A stretch of 64,000 bases of DNA. It comes from Streptomyces eurythermus. Lineage in GTDB: Bacteria; Actinomycetota; Actinomycetes; Streptomycetales; Streptomycetaceae. The stretch lies in contig NZ_BMSK01000005.1 of assembly GCF_014649115.1 (NCBI RefSeq), positions 62,001 to 126,000 of the forward strand, given 5' to 3'. The translations under genes were made by a program, and so were the position numbers. This document shows positions 9,778 to 18,809 of this stretch, one piece after another. Within the stretch, counting starts at the first letter, position 1; the number at the start of each line of letters is the position of its first letter. The notes under the pieces are model-generated. The model worked only from the letters and a program-made list of their open reading frames with translations, was not told the origin of the DNA and searched no databases.

Positions 9778-11970
9778 TCAGGCGCGCACGGCCTCCGACA
9801 GGTACGGGCCGAACTCGGTCTCCAGGACCAGGCGGCCCAGCTTGCGGTACTCCTGGGCGATCGCCGTCACCACCTGGCTCATGGTGAGCGGCGCCCCGGA
9901 CTCCGCCGCGAGGTAGGCCGCGGTCACCGCGCAGGCCCGGATCGAGCCGCCGGCCAGTTCGAAGCGGTCGGCGCAGAAGCCGAGGTCCAGGTCGCCGGCC
10001 CGGGGCAGGCGGTCGCCCAGGCAGCGTTCCCACAGGGCGAGCCGCTGGGTGGCGTCGGGCACCGGGAAGTCGGCGATCACGTCGAGCCGGCGGGTGAACG
10101 CCTCGTCCAGGTTGGCCCGCAGGTTGGTGGTCAGCACCGCGATCCCGTCGAACGACTCCATGCGCTGGAGCAGGTACGCCGACTCGATGTTGGCGTGCCG
10201 GTCGTGCGCGTCCTTCACCTCCGAGCGCTTGCCGAAGATCGCGTCGGCCTCGTCGAAGAGCAGCACGGCGTTGACCGCCGACGCCTCGGTGAAGATCCGC
10301 TCCAGGTTCTTCTCGGTCTCGCCCACGTACTTGTCGACGACCGTGGACAGGTCCACCACGTACAGGTCCATGCCCAGGTCCGCCGCGACGACCTCGGCGG
10401 ACATGGTCTTGCCGGTGCCCGACTCGCCCGCGAACAGCGCGATCACCCCGCGGCCGCGGCCGCCGCCGGGCCGCATCCCCCACTGCCCGAGGACCTGCTC
10501 CCGGTGGCGGGCGCGCAGCGCGAGTTCGCGCAGCCGCCGGTGGGTGAGCGGCGGCAGCACCAGGTCGTCCCAGCCGACCGAGGGCTCCACCCGGCGGGCC
10601 AGCCGGTCCAGGCCCGCGCCGTTCTGGGCGCGTACGGCGATGCGCAGGTCGTCGGGGCGGACCGGGCGGCCCGCGAGGGCGGCGGTGCGCACGGCCACGT
10701 CGGCGGCGCGGCGCACCTGCCCGGAGTCCAGGCGGTGCGCGGCCACCGCCCGGGCCAGCTCCTCGGCGTCACCGGGTACGGAGCCGTCACCGGCGGCCCG
10801 CTCCAGGGCGTGCCGCCAGCGTGCGGCCTGCCGTTCGGGCGAGGGCGCCGGCACGGTCAGGACGACGGGGGTGTCGGCGGCCCAGGCCGGGTCCCAGCCG
10901 GGGGTGCCGTGGATCAGCAGGGGGATGCCGCGCAGCGCCGTGCACAGCGTCCGGAGCGTGCGGGCCCGTTCGGCGGGTTCGTCGGGCAGGGCCTCCAGCG
11001 GGCCGAGGACCACCCCGGCGCCGGTCAGCCGGGCCTCGAGGGCGGCCACCCGCGCCAGCTCCGGGACGTCGGCGGAGCGCCGGGCGAACGCCGCCGCGTC
11101 CAGCACCAGGGGGCGCGGGCCCGCCGCGCCGAGCGCGGCGACGGCCAGGCCGACGGTGTCGCCCCGGCCGCGCAGATGGACCAGGCCGGTGCCGGTCCGG
11201 GCGGCCGCCGCCGTGCGGCGCACCGCCTCGGGCTCGGCGGTCGGGTCCTCACGGGCCTCGTCGAGCACGCCGGCCAGCCGGGCGTCGGGCCACGCGTTGC
11301 CGAGGAGATGGGCGGTGACCCGGTCGGGGACCGCCAGGACGCGGGACAGCGGCGGCCGCTCCGGCTCGGTGACCTCCACCAGGCCGCCCGCGACCAACGG
11401 GGCGCCGGGGGCGAGCCGGAACCGCGCGGGTGCCGCCCCGGCGAGCCCGCACAGCTCCAGGGCGAGCCCGACGGTGGGCCGGCGGCGGGTCAGGTCGTCG
11501 TTGAGGTAGCCGTAGAGCCGCTCGAACCGCGCGTCGAGATCGGGCGCCACCGCGACCAGGAGCAGATCCAGATCCAGCGGTGACAGCCCGAACCGCGCGG
11601 CGAGAGAGGCGAGGACGGAACCGGCCGGCGGCTGCCAGGGGTCCGGGCCGGGCACGCCGAGCCCGCCCGGCTCGTCCAGGATGCGCGCCGCGGCCTCGGG
11701 GGTGAGGTACTGCCCCCGGTACGGGTCGTCGGGATCGGGATCCCCGGCCCGCCGCGCCTCCACCGCCCACCGCACCCGCTCCTCCACGACCCGCAGCCGC
11801 TCCCACAGAGCGTCCACTCGGGTGTCCGGCTCCCCGGCCGGCCCGGCGGCGGCGCGGTCCGTCGCAGAAGCCCCGACCGTCTCACCGGTCTCGTTCCTCT
11901 CGGCGCTTTCCCAGGCGTCAGGTGTGTCAGGCGTGTCGATCGTCTCGGTCGTCCCGGTCCCGCGGCTCAC
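9778..11970 (-). CDS. AAA+ ATPase of the eCIS (Afp15-like)
   Basis: The GTG at 11970 overlaps the upstream stop by 4 nt (GTGA) and gives 730 aa. The C-terminal third is a complete AAA+ module: Walker A GESGTGKT near residue 510, Walker B VLLFDEADAIFGKRSEV near 570, and sensor/arginine-finger elements LTTNLRANLDEAFTRRLDVI. The first ~480 residues are a variable Ala/Leu-rich region, as in other eCIS ATPases (winged-helix plus degenerate ATPase lobes). Family members are needed for particle assembly or end-capping, by an unclear mechanism. It is cytoplasmic. Confidence 0.92.
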   Translation of the reverse strand: MSRGTGTTETIDTPDTPDAWESAERNETGETVGASATDRAAAGPAGEPDTRVDALWERLRVVEERVRWAVEARRAGDPDPDDPYRGQYLTPEAAARILDEPGGLGVPGPDPWQPPAGSVLASLAARFGLSPLDLDLLLVAVAPDLDARFERLYGYLNDDLTRRRPTVGLALELCGLAGAAPARFRLAPGAPLVAGGLVEVTEPERPPLSRVLAVPDRVTAHLLGNAWPDARLAGVLDEAREDPTAEPEAVRRTAAAARTGTGLVHLRGRGDTVGLAVAALGAAGPRPLVLDAAAFARRSADVPELARVAALEARLTGAGVVLGPLEALPDEPAERARTLRTLCTALRGIPLLIHGTPGWDPAWAADTPVVLTVPAPSPERQAARWRHALERAAGDGSVPGDAEELARAVAAHRLDSGQVRRAADVAVRTAALAGRPVRPDDLRIAVRAQNGAGLDRLARRVEPSVGWDDLVLPPLTHRRLRELALRARHREQVLGQWGMRPGGGRGRGVIALFAGESGTGKTMSAEVVAADLGMDLYVVDLSTVVDKYVGETEKNLERIFTEASAVNAVLLFDEADAIFGKRSEVKDAHDRHANIESAYLLQRMESFDGIAVLTTNLRANLDEAFTRRLDVIADFPVPDATQRLALWERCLGDRLPRAGDLDLGFCADRFELAGGSIRACAVTAAYLAAESGAPLTMSQVVTAIAQEYRKLGRLVLETEFGPYLSEAVRA

Positions 11971-12674
11971 GGCTGACGGTCCCCCCGATGGCGGCGGCGG
12001 GCGGGGGCCGCGCCCCGTTCGCGGGGGCCGGCGAAGCCCTGCGGGCCCGGGTCGCTCACCTCCGTGTAGCGCAGCCGGCGCCCGGGGTCCGCCTGCCCGT
12101 CCGCGCGCCGGGCGGCGGACCGTACGACGAGTCCCTCGGTGACCGGCGGCGCGACGGCCGTGACCGCCCCGGCGAGCGGCGCCCGTACCCGTACCCCCAG
12201 CGACGCCTTCAGTTCGCCGCCGAGCGCCGACCACACATCGGCGGCGGCCGGTACGTCGGCGGCGGCCCCGGCGACGTCCAGGCCCACCGTCAGGCCCAGT
12301 TCGGCGAGCGTGCCGGTGAGCAGCCGCGCGGGCAGCGTGTCGAAGGCCACCAGGCTGGAGAGCACCTGGGACAGCAGCCGGTGTTCGTCCTGCGGGCGGC
12401 TCGCCCACGCCGTGACCAGGTACGTCAGGTCGAACCAGCGGGGCGGGGTGCGCCGCGCCACGAGCTGCCCGTCCGCGTCGTACACCTCGCCCGCGCCGCT
12501 GCCACGCCGGGTGGCGTCCTCCCGGATGTCGTACAGGAAGGCACAGACCGTGGGCGCGCTGCGGCGCGCGGCCCAGTCCCGGGTGGGGGCGTCGAAGACG
12601 ACCTCGACGCCCGACGCCTCCAGGCCGGACTCGGCGAGCAGCCGGCGCAGCCCCTCGTCGACCTCGTGGATCAC
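11967..12674 (-). CDS. DUF4255 protein (Afp16/Pvc16-like terminator or cap)
   Basis: This 235-aa protein starts at a GTG that overlaps the stop of the beta-propeller gene by 4 nt. It begins IHEVDEGLRRLLAESGLEAS and contains APTVCAFLYDIREDATRR and PPRWFDLTYLVTAWASRPQD, matching the DUF4255 domain of tail-terminator proteins. These cap the distal end of tube and sheath and set particle length together with the tape measure. The C-terminal ~40 residues are a Gly/Arg-rich tail. The downstream ATPase gene also overlaps by 4 nt, so three proteins are translated as a chain. Confidence 0.88.
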   Translation of the reverse strand: MIHEVDEGLRRLLAESGLEASGVEVVFDAPTRDWAARRSAPTVCAFLYDIREDATRRGSGAGEVYDADGQLVARRTPPRWFDLTYLVTAWASRPQDEHRLLSQVLSSLVAFDTLPARLLTGTLAELGLTVGLDVAGAAADVPAAADVWSALGGELKASLGVRVRAPLAGAVTAVAPPVTEGLVVRSAARRADGQADPGRRLRYTEVSDPGPQGFAGPRERGAAPARRRHRGDRQP

Positions 12675-15600
12675 CGGCGGGTCACCTCGTCGGGCGGCTG
12701 GATGCTGCCGCTGACCACCAGGAAGTCGGTCTGCACCGGGGAGAACCCGGGGCCCTTGGCGATGATGACGCGCGGCCCGGTCTGGTCCTTGGCGAGGATG
12801 AGCAGCTGGCCGATGAACGTGCCGTCGGCCTTGGGCACGGTCGGCGCCGCCGCCGCGGTGATCCCCGGCTTCCAGGTGAACCGCACCGGCACTCCCGGCG
12901 GGAAGTCCTTGCCGCGCACGGAGGTGACGAAGCCGGGCTTGCCGATGTCCGGTACGGCGATGATGCGCGGCTGGAGGATGCGCAGCCGCTGCCGGGCGGT
13001 GTTGTCGCTCCGGTCGGCGTCCGTGCCGGTGGTGGTGAGCACGCCGGTGACCTGGCCGGTCATCGCCTTCTTGGGGCTGAGGACGACGCGTACGACGGTG
13101 CTCGCGCCCGGCTGGAGGTCCGGCAGCGCGCACAGCCAGGAGGCGTCGCAGCCCGGCGGCGGTCCGCTGTCGGGGATGCCGGCGGGCAGTCCGATGCGCA
13201 GCCGCAGCCCGGTGGCCAGCGCGTCACGGCCGTTGCGGACGGTGTACGTCACCACGACCCGGCCGCCGACGTAGCCGGGGTTCGGCTGGGCCGTGACGCG
13301 CACGCCGGGCCCGGCCTTCGGCGCCGGCGGCTGCGGCGGCACCGGCGGCACGGTGGGCGGCGGTGTCGGCGTCGGGGTGGGAGCCGGGGGCACGGTCGGA
13401 GTCGGGGTGGGGGTCGGGGTCGGAGTGGGGGTGGGCGTCGGGGTCGGGGTCGGCGGCGGGGGCGTGCGCACCGGCACCACGGTCCGGCCCGCGTTGTCGG
13501 TGGGCCTCGGGTCGAGGACCGTACCGGTGACCGACCAGCCGACCGGCGCGTCCCCCGGGGTGACCCCGGTGAGGGTGACGTCCACCGGGACCGTCGTACC
13601 CGGCGGCACCACGCCCAGGTCGCACTGAAGAGACGTGGGGACGCAGCTGCCGTCGGGGCGGATGATCCGGGTGACGGTGACCCCGGCGGGCGGGTCGATG
13701 GTCAGCCGGGTGCCGGGAGAGGCGGCGGGGCCGTTGTTCACCACCTCGACGCGAACCGTGGTGGAGTCGCCGACGGTCACGTCCGGGACGGTCCCGGGCG
13801 CCCGGACGGCGAGGTCGACGGACTGCTGGACGGTGGGCTCCTTGTGCCGGCCCGGCAGGTCGTTGGTGAGCTTGGTCAGCTCGCCGGTCACGACGTTCAG
13901 CACCTTGAGCTTCTCCGGGCTGTTGACCGGCCGGCTGGGGCGGGAGCTGAGCACCAGGGACTTTCCGTCGGGCGTCCAGGCGGCGTCCCGGGGCTGGAAC
14001 GGACCGGGGTTCTCCGGCAGTTCGCGGCGGCAGGCGTTCGGCACGTCGCGGGCGGAGCCGGGCAGGAGCACCTTGCAGTCGTCGCCCTTCACGGAGGTCA
14101 CGATGATGCCGTTGTGCTCGCCGGTGTCGACCACACCGCCGCCGTTCTTCCGGTTGAAGGCGATGCTGCCTCCGTCGGGGGAGAACGCGGGGCTGTCGTC
14201 GATGACCGCGCAGGTGCCCGGGCAGATCTTCTCGCTCAGGTCGATCTGCTGGGCCGGGTCCTTCACGTCCTTCACGGGCACGGTCCAGATGTGCTTGTTG
14301 CCGCCGGCGCCGTAGACCAGCTTGTTGCGGGTGAAGGCCAGCATGGTGCCGTCGGACGACCAGGTGGGCTGGGCGTCCTGGCCCGGGAGCTCTGTGTCGG
14401 GCGGGACGATCTCGCCGGTGATCCTGCCGTCGGCGACGTCCGCGATGAGTACCTTGCTGGTCGCCGCGGCCCCGTCGGTGCCCGGCGTGATCCGGGTGAA
14501 GGCGAGGTACTTGCCGTCCGGGGAGAACGCCGGGTCGGTGTCCCGGACGCCCGGTCCGCGTCCGTCGAGCTTCAGCGCCTCCGGGTGGGTGCCGTCGGCG
14601 TCCGCCAGCCAGATCTCCTCGACGCGGCTGCCGGGGTCGCCCAGGAAACGGGTCACCACGATCCGGCGGCCGTCCGGTGTGTAGCTCTGCCGCTCGGTCC
14701 ACGGGTCGTAGCCCGGCCGGGGCTGGAAGAGCGGGTCCTTGCCCGCGTCGGTGTTGGTGTCGGCCTCCGGGTCCTCGTTCAGGATCGTCAGGTTCAGATC
14801 GCGGGGGTCGGCCCCGTCCGCCCGGATGTCCTGGAGCGTCACCGTGTGCGGGCCCTCGGCCGTGATGTGCTCCACCACCGCCCGGCCGCCGTCGAGCGGG
14901 CCGAGCCAGGTGGGCGAGGAGACCTCCCGGTCCTCGTTCAGCACCAGGCCGGGCGTCCCGGCGTCGTGCCGCTTGGCGCGGAACACGTGGTCGTAGTCGC
15001 CCTCGCACTGGCAGGTGATCTCGGGGCTGAGGAACAGCACCTCGTCCCCGCCCGGCATCCAGGCCGGGGCGTGCGCCCGCCAATTCTCCCGGTTCCCGCC
15101 GAGCAGCGGCCCGTCGGTGGTGCCGGTGCCGTTCGTCTCCCTCAGCTGGGACTGGTCGCCCTTGGTCGCCGTGTACGCGATGAGGCCGCGGTGGGTGTCG
15201 TCGTCCACCGGGTTCCAGATCGGTTCGGTGGCCGTGCCGTTCCTGGGATCGGTGACCCGGGTGGGGGGGTCCTGGGTGGGGATGCCCTCGACCAGGGGCC
15301 GCACGTAGATCTGCGCGCCGTCCGCCGTGTCCCCGTCGCTGGAGTACGCGATGTGCTTCCCGTCCGGGGAGACCGTCGGGTAGGTCTCGTCGGCGGGGGT
15401 CTTGGTGAGCTGGGTCGGCCCGGAGCCGTCGGTGCCCACCCGCCACAGATCGCGCTGGGTCTTGCCGTCCGGGCCGCCGGGCGTGGCCGCGTCGAAGACC
15501 ACGGCGCCGTCCGGCGTCAGCCGGGGGTGGGCCGCGTCCATGCCGAAGGTGAGACGGCGCACGGAACCGTCGGCGGACCGCAGATAGATCTGCGGGTCCT

Positions 15601-15928
15601 TCTCGTCGCGGCGGCCGGCGAAGACCAGCTGGTCGCCCAGGGCGGACGGCTGGATGTCGTTGTGGACCGGGACGTCGTTGTAGACCGGGCCCTCGTCGAA
15701 CAGCGGGACGCTCTTCTTGTTGTCGGAGGTGGGCACGCCGAGACTGCGGTGCCGGGTGCCGGCGAACGCGATCCGGGTCTCCGGGGCCGTGGTGGCCACC
15801 CGTGGCGAGGCGTCGGCGGTGCCGTTCTCGCCGGAGGCCGCGGTCGCGCCCAGCAGGGGGATCAGCAACAGCGCCGTCGCGCCGAGCCGCCCCAGGCGGT
15901 ACCGCCCGCCGGGGCCAGCGGTTCCCAT
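12671..15928 (-). CDS. Secreted TolB-like beta-propeller protein with DUF11/CARDB domains
   Basis: The ATG at 15928 has a strong ribosome site (GAGGGGGA) and gives 1085 aa. A signal peptide is evident (LGRLGATALLLIPLLGATAA, cut near 33). Many TolB/WD40-like repeats follow, with motifs such as ETYPTVSPDGKHIAYSS and DPAFSPDGKYLAFTR (about 45-610). A DUF11-like domain (about 700-820), a (PT)n linker (about 826-880), a second such domain and an IPT-like end (RVIIAKGPGFSPVQTDF) complete it. It is predicted to be exported, yet its stop overlaps the start of a cytoplasmic eCIS gene. The role may be a surface or periplasmic partner of the particle; this is inference. Confidence 0.85.
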   Translation of the reverse strand: MGTAGPGGRYRLGRLGATALLLIPLLGATAASGENGTADASPRVATTAPETRIAFAGTRHRSLGVPTSDNKKSVPLFDEGPVYNDVPVHNDIQPSALGDQLVFAGRRDEKDPQIYLRSADGSVRRLTFGMDAAHPRLTPDGAVVFDAATPGGPDGKTQRDLWRVGTDGSGPTQLTKTPADETYPTVSPDGKHIAYSSDGDTADGAQIYVRPLVEGIPTQDPPTRVTDPRNGTATEPIWNPVDDDTHRGLIAYTATKGDQSQLRETNGTGTTDGPLLGGNRENWRAHAPAWMPGGDEVLFLSPEITCQCEGDYDHVFRAKRHDAGTPGLVLNEDREVSSPTWLGPLDGGRAVVEHITAEGPHTVTLQDIRADGADPRDLNLTILNEDPEADTNTDAGKDPLFQPRPGYDPWTERQSYTPDGRRIVVTRFLGDPGSRVEEIWLADADGTHPEALKLDGRGPGVRDTDPAFSPDGKYLAFTRITPGTDGAAATSKVLIADVADGRITGEIVPPDTELPGQDAQPTWSSDGTMLAFTRNKLVYGAGGNKHIWTVPVKDVKDPAQQIDLSEKICPGTCAVIDDSPAFSPDGGSIAFNRKNGGGVVDTGEHNGIIVTSVKGDDCKVLLPGSARDVPNACRRELPENPGPFQPRDAAWTPDGKSLVLSSRPSRPVNSPEKLKVLNVVTGELTKLTNDLPGRHKEPTVQQSVDLAVRAPGTVPDVTVGDSTTVRVEVVNNGPAASPGTRLTIDPPAGVTVTRIIRPDGSCVPTSLQCDLGVVPPGTTVPVDVTLTGVTPGDAPVGWSVTGTVLDPRPTDNAGRTVVPVRTPPPPTPTPTPTPTPTPTPTPTPTVPPAPTPTPTPPPTVPPVPPQPPAPKAGPGVRVTAQPNPGYVGGRVVVTYTVRNGRDALATGLRLRIGLPAGIPDSGPPPGCDASWLCALPDLQPGASTVVRVVLSPKKAMTGQVTGVLTTTGTDADRSDNTARQRLRILQPRIIAVPDIGKPGFVTSVRGKDFPPGVPVRFTWKPGITAAAAPTVPKADGTFIGQLLILAKDQTGPRVIIAKGPGFSPVQTDFLVVSGSIQPPDEVTRR

Positions 15929-16093
15929 CAAGGTCCCCCTCGCAGTCTGGTGCGGCAATCCGGGTGTGCCCCCGCCACCCTGTCCCGGGCGCGCGCGAGA
16001 ACGGGAGGGCGGCGGGTCCATACCCGGGGGAAACGCGCGGTGCGCTTTCGGGCAGCGCGCGTTGCCCGGGCGGACCGTCGCGCCGGATCGGCC

Positions 16094-16172
16094 CGTTGTG
16101 CGGTCGGGCCGTCCGGTCGTATCAGCCGTTGGGCGGTCGGGCCGCCCTGTCAGATCAGCCCGTTGCGCAGCG
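16094..16172. repeat. Three imperfect ~33-bp direct repeats before the beta-propeller operon
   Basis: An 18-bp core (CGTTGTGCGGTCGGGCCG at 16094, CGTTGGGCGGTCGGGCCG at 16127) and a weaker third copy near 16161 recur with a 33-34 bp period. They lie in the 221-bp gap between the LuxR gene and the beta-propeller gene, reaching into the LuxR C-terminus. Regulatory binding or simple duplication are both possible. Confidence 0.5.
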
Positions 16173-16875
16173 CGTAGCCGACCGCGTGGGCCCGGTTGCG
16201 CAGCTGGAGCCGGGTGATCACCTCGTGCAGGATGTTCTTGACGGTCCGTTCGGAGTACGACGTCTTGCGGGCGATCTCGGCGGTGTCCAGGCCCTCCGAC
16301 ACCATCCGCAGCATGTCCGCCTCCCGGGTGGTCAGCGTGGACAGGGACAGCCCCCGTGGATCGAGCGCCGACCGCTGGAGGCTGCCCACATGGCTGAGGA
16401 GCTTGCCGAGCAGGTCGCCGGGCAGGACGCCCTCGCCATTGGCTATGGCCAGGACGAGCCGCAGCAGCTGGTCCTGGTCGGCCTCGGCGCGCCGCAGCAC
16501 CGCCGCGACCCCGCACTCGATGACGCGTTGCAGCGAGCCGGCGCCGAGGGTGGCGACCACCAGGCCGGTACGGGTGGCGGTGTTGTGCCGCAGCCGGTGC
16601 AGCAGCGCGGCCACGTCGTCGTCGACGTGGTCCACCACCACCAGCGACACCTCGGCCCGTTCGGCGTCGGCGTCGGCGAGCAGGTCGATCTCGGGACGCT
16701 GGCGCAGTTGCTGGACGACGCCCAGGCGCAGCACCGGGTCGGCGGCGTACACGGCCACGGTGACCCGGTCGGGACGGTCGGCGGAAGGGGTCCGGTGCGA
16801 GGCCCAGGCCGGGGCCGGCCCAGGGGAGGTGGTAGCGGCAGGCATGGCCGAACCGCCTTGTTCGAAGCTGGACAT
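16150..16875 (-). CDS. LuxR/NarL-family transcriptional regulator with degenerate receiver domain
   Basis: This 241-aa protein has a C-terminal LuxR helix-turn-helix (about 175-238: LTTREADMLRMVSEGLDTAE, then RTVKNILHEVITRLQLRNRA). Residues about 39-160 look like a response-regulator receiver. However, the acidic pair normally at its start is replaced (VTVAVYAADPVLRLG), and the phosphorylation loop reads VVVDHVDDDV. Control by ordinary phosphorylation is therefore doubtful. It is the first gene of the leftward eCIS locus and divergent from a membrane protein, which suggests local regulation. MPAATTS, 10 codons later, with a better AAGGCGG ribosome site, is an alternative start. Confidence 0.88.
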   Translation of the reverse strand: MSSFEQGGSAMPAATTSPGPAPAWASHRTPSADRPDRVTVAVYAADPVLRLGVVQQLRQRPEIDLLADADAERAEVSLVVVDHVDDDVAALLHRLRHNTATRTGLVVATLGAGSLQRVIECGVAAVLRRAEADQDQLLRLVLAIANGEGVLPGDLLGKLLSHVGSLQRSALDPRGLSLSTLTTREADMLRMVSEGLDTAEIARKTSYSERTVKNILHEVITRLQLRNRAHAVGYALRNGLI

Positions 16876-17064
16876 GAGGGGTACCTGTCTGATGAGTGCT
16901 GGTCGGGTGGTGCGAGGGCGGGGACGAGCGCCGGGGGACGGCGCACCCGGGACAGCGGCCGCTCAACGGTCCGCTGCCCTCGGGGAGTTGACGGGTGACC
17001 GCAGGGGCACCAGGACTGCCCGGGCATTGCCCTCGCGCTTCTCGTGGGGCACCCGGGCCCGGTC

Positions 17065-17070
17065 TACCGT
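17065..17070 (+). promoter_or_regulatory. Candidate -10 element for a leaderless transcript
   Basis: TACCGT ends 6 nt before the GTG at 17077, and no Shine-Dalgarno sequence is present. This is the spacing usual for leaderless actinobacterial genes. No clear -35 was identified. Confidence 0.4.
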
Positions 17071-17076
17071 GCTGGC

Positions 17077-18441
17077 GTGACGCCTTCTGCAGCCTCTTCC
17101 AGCCCCGGCGCTCCCGGACTCGACATTCCGGAAGTGGTCGTGGCGCCGGGGGACATCGCCACGACCACCGTGACCGTGCGCAACGACAGCGACATCGTCG
17201 AGGCGTACAGCCTGGAGATCGTCGGTGACTGCGCCGCCTGGACCACCGTGGAGCCCGCGCGGGTCTCCCTGTATCCGGGCACGTCCGAGACGGTGACGCT
17301 CCGCCTGGAGCCCCCGCGGTCCCCGGAGGTCCGGGCCGGCGAGGTACCCCTCGGGGTACGGGTGCTGCCGGCCGAGCACCCCGAGTCGGTGCGGGTGCTG
17401 GAGACCACCGTGCGCATCGGGGCGTTCCACGAGCTGCACAGCGAGCTGGCCCCGCGCAGGCGGCGCGGCTGGCTGCGCGGACGGTACCGGCTGGCGGTAC
17501 GCAACCAGGGCAACACCCCCGTGCGGGTCGGCTTCACCGCCGGACAGGCGGGCGAGGAGCTGGCGTTCGCCTTCACCCCGGCGGAACACCCGCTGGAGCC
17601 CGGCGAGTCGGCGGAGATCGGCCTGCGGGTCCGCACCGGCAAGCCGGTGTGGTTCGGCGCCCCGGTGGTGTGGCCGTTCACCGTGGACGCCGCCGAGACC
17701 GGCGAGCAGGACGCGCCCGGGCAGGACGAGCCCGCCGTACGGACGCCGCTGGACGCCGAGTTCGTCCAGATCCCGATCTTCCCCAAGTGGCTGCTCGCCC
17801 TGCTCGCCGCGCTGCTCGCGCTGTTGCTGGCCTGGTTCATGCTGGTCCGCCCGGCGGTGCGCAGCGCCGCCAAGGAAGCGGCCACCGAGGCGGTCCAGCC
17901 GCGGCCCACGCCCGCCGGGGAACAGGGCGCGGACGGGCAGACCCCGGGCACCGCTCCCGGCACGGGTACGGGTACGGGCAAGGGGACGGCGCCCGGCGCC
18001 GGTTCGGGCAGCCAGGGCACGGGCGGTCCGGGCGGGGCGGGCGGCGACGGCACGGCGGTCGACGGCGGCACCGGGGTCGGCGGCGGACAGGTCTCGCAGA
18101 CCATCGACGTCCAGTCGACCCGCGGCCAGACCAAGCCGGGCACGTATCCGGTGCCCGAGGACAACGTCTTCGAGGTCACGGACATCGTCATCGCCAACTT
18201 CCAGGGTGACGAGGGCCTGATGACGATCACCTTCGGGGACCGCAAGATCACCACCATCGCGCTGGAGACCTTCCGCAACCAGGACTACCACTGGGTGACC
18301 CCCATCAAGATCCCCGAGAACGACACCGTGACCGTCGAAGTGACCTGCGAGAAGCCCGGCACTCCGGCTACCGGGCGCCAGGCGCAGGGGTGCCACGAGG
18401 TCGTGAACGTGAGCGGGACACTCAGGCGTACCGCCCAGTAA
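17077..18441 (+). CDS. Single-pass membrane protein with COG1470-like beta-sandwich domains, next to the eCIS
   Basis: This 454-aa protein begins with Ig-like beta-sandwich repeats (LDIPEVVVAPGDIATTTVTV; RYRLAVRNQGNTPVRVGFTA) of the kind annotated COG1470 or hydrolytic protein in Streptomyces. One transmembrane helix follows (about 236-258, LLALLAALLALLLAWFMLV), then a Gly/Thr-rich linker and a C-terminal beta domain (about 338-454) ending in CEKPGTPATG and a second Cys. GTG 17077 was chosen for the -10 spacing; GTG 17044 is in frame. It is divergent from the LuxR gene. A membrane attachment point for the particle is plausible but unproven. Confidence 0.75.
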   Translation: MTPSAASSSPGAPGLDIPEVVVAPGDIATTTVTVRNDSDIVEAYSLEIVGDCAAWTTVEPARVSLYPGTSETVTLRLEPPRSPEVRAGEVPLGVRVLPAEHPESVRVLETTVRIGAFHELHSELAPRRRRGWLRGRYRLAVRNQGNTPVRVGFTAGQAGEELAFAFTPAEHPLEPGESAEIGLRVRTGKPVWFGAPVVWPFTVDAAETGEQDAPGQDEPAVRTPLDAEFVQIPIFPKWLLALLAALLALLLAWFMLVRPAVRSAAKEAATEAVQPRPTPAGEQGADGQTPGTAPGTGTGTGKGTAPGAGSGSQGTGGPGGAGGDGTAVDGGTGVGGGQVSQTIDVQSTRGQTKPGTYPVPEDNVFEVTDIVIANFQGDEGLMTITFGDRKITTIALETFRNQDYHWVTPIKIPENDTVTVEVTCEKPGTPATGRQAQGCHEVVNVSGTLRRTAQ

Positions 18442-18809
18442 CTCCACCCGCATGCTCGGAGGCATTGTGGGCCGATATTGGGTGTATCTGCCAAGAGTTT
18501 GATCTTGGTGCGTCCGGAAACAGCCAGCATGGGACCGAAAACCGCCGCTCCGGGGACCGCGAAGCCGCCCCCGGAGCGGCGGTTTCGCCCTGCGCGGAGG
18601 GGTGTCCGGGAGCCGGGTGCCGGCCGCCCGGCACGGCGTCCGGCGAGCGGGGCGCCGGCCGTGCGAGACGGTGTCCGGGGAGGCCGGTGCCGGCCGGCGG
18701 GGCCGCGTACGGCAAATCTGTCGCGGCGGCACCACATACGCGTACGCGCCGCCGTTAGGGTTAGGGGCACCGGGGGCCACACGGCCGCCGCCCCCCGACC
18801 GAAGGTGCC
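18442..18809. other. 368-bp intergenic region before the MerR-type gene
   Basis: The region holds a strong hairpin terminator (18539-18585), GC-rich inverted segments around 18610-18700, and a probable promoter for the next gene near the TTAGGGTTAGGG stretch at 18755-18766. No credible small gene was found. Confidence 0.6.
18539..18585 (+). terminator. Intrinsic terminator after the membrane protein gene
   Basis: A perfect 17-bp stem (AAACCGCCGCTCCGGGG at 18539-18555 with its complement at 18569-18585) encloses a 13-nt loop. The A-rich left and T-rich right ends allow termination in both directions. Confidence 0.85.

Noticed and set aside
13364..13470. Possible CRISPR-like or regulatory repeat array
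   Set aside because: It is a short GGGGTCGG-type microsatellite encoding a Pro-Thr linker inside the beta-propeller gene, with no spacers.
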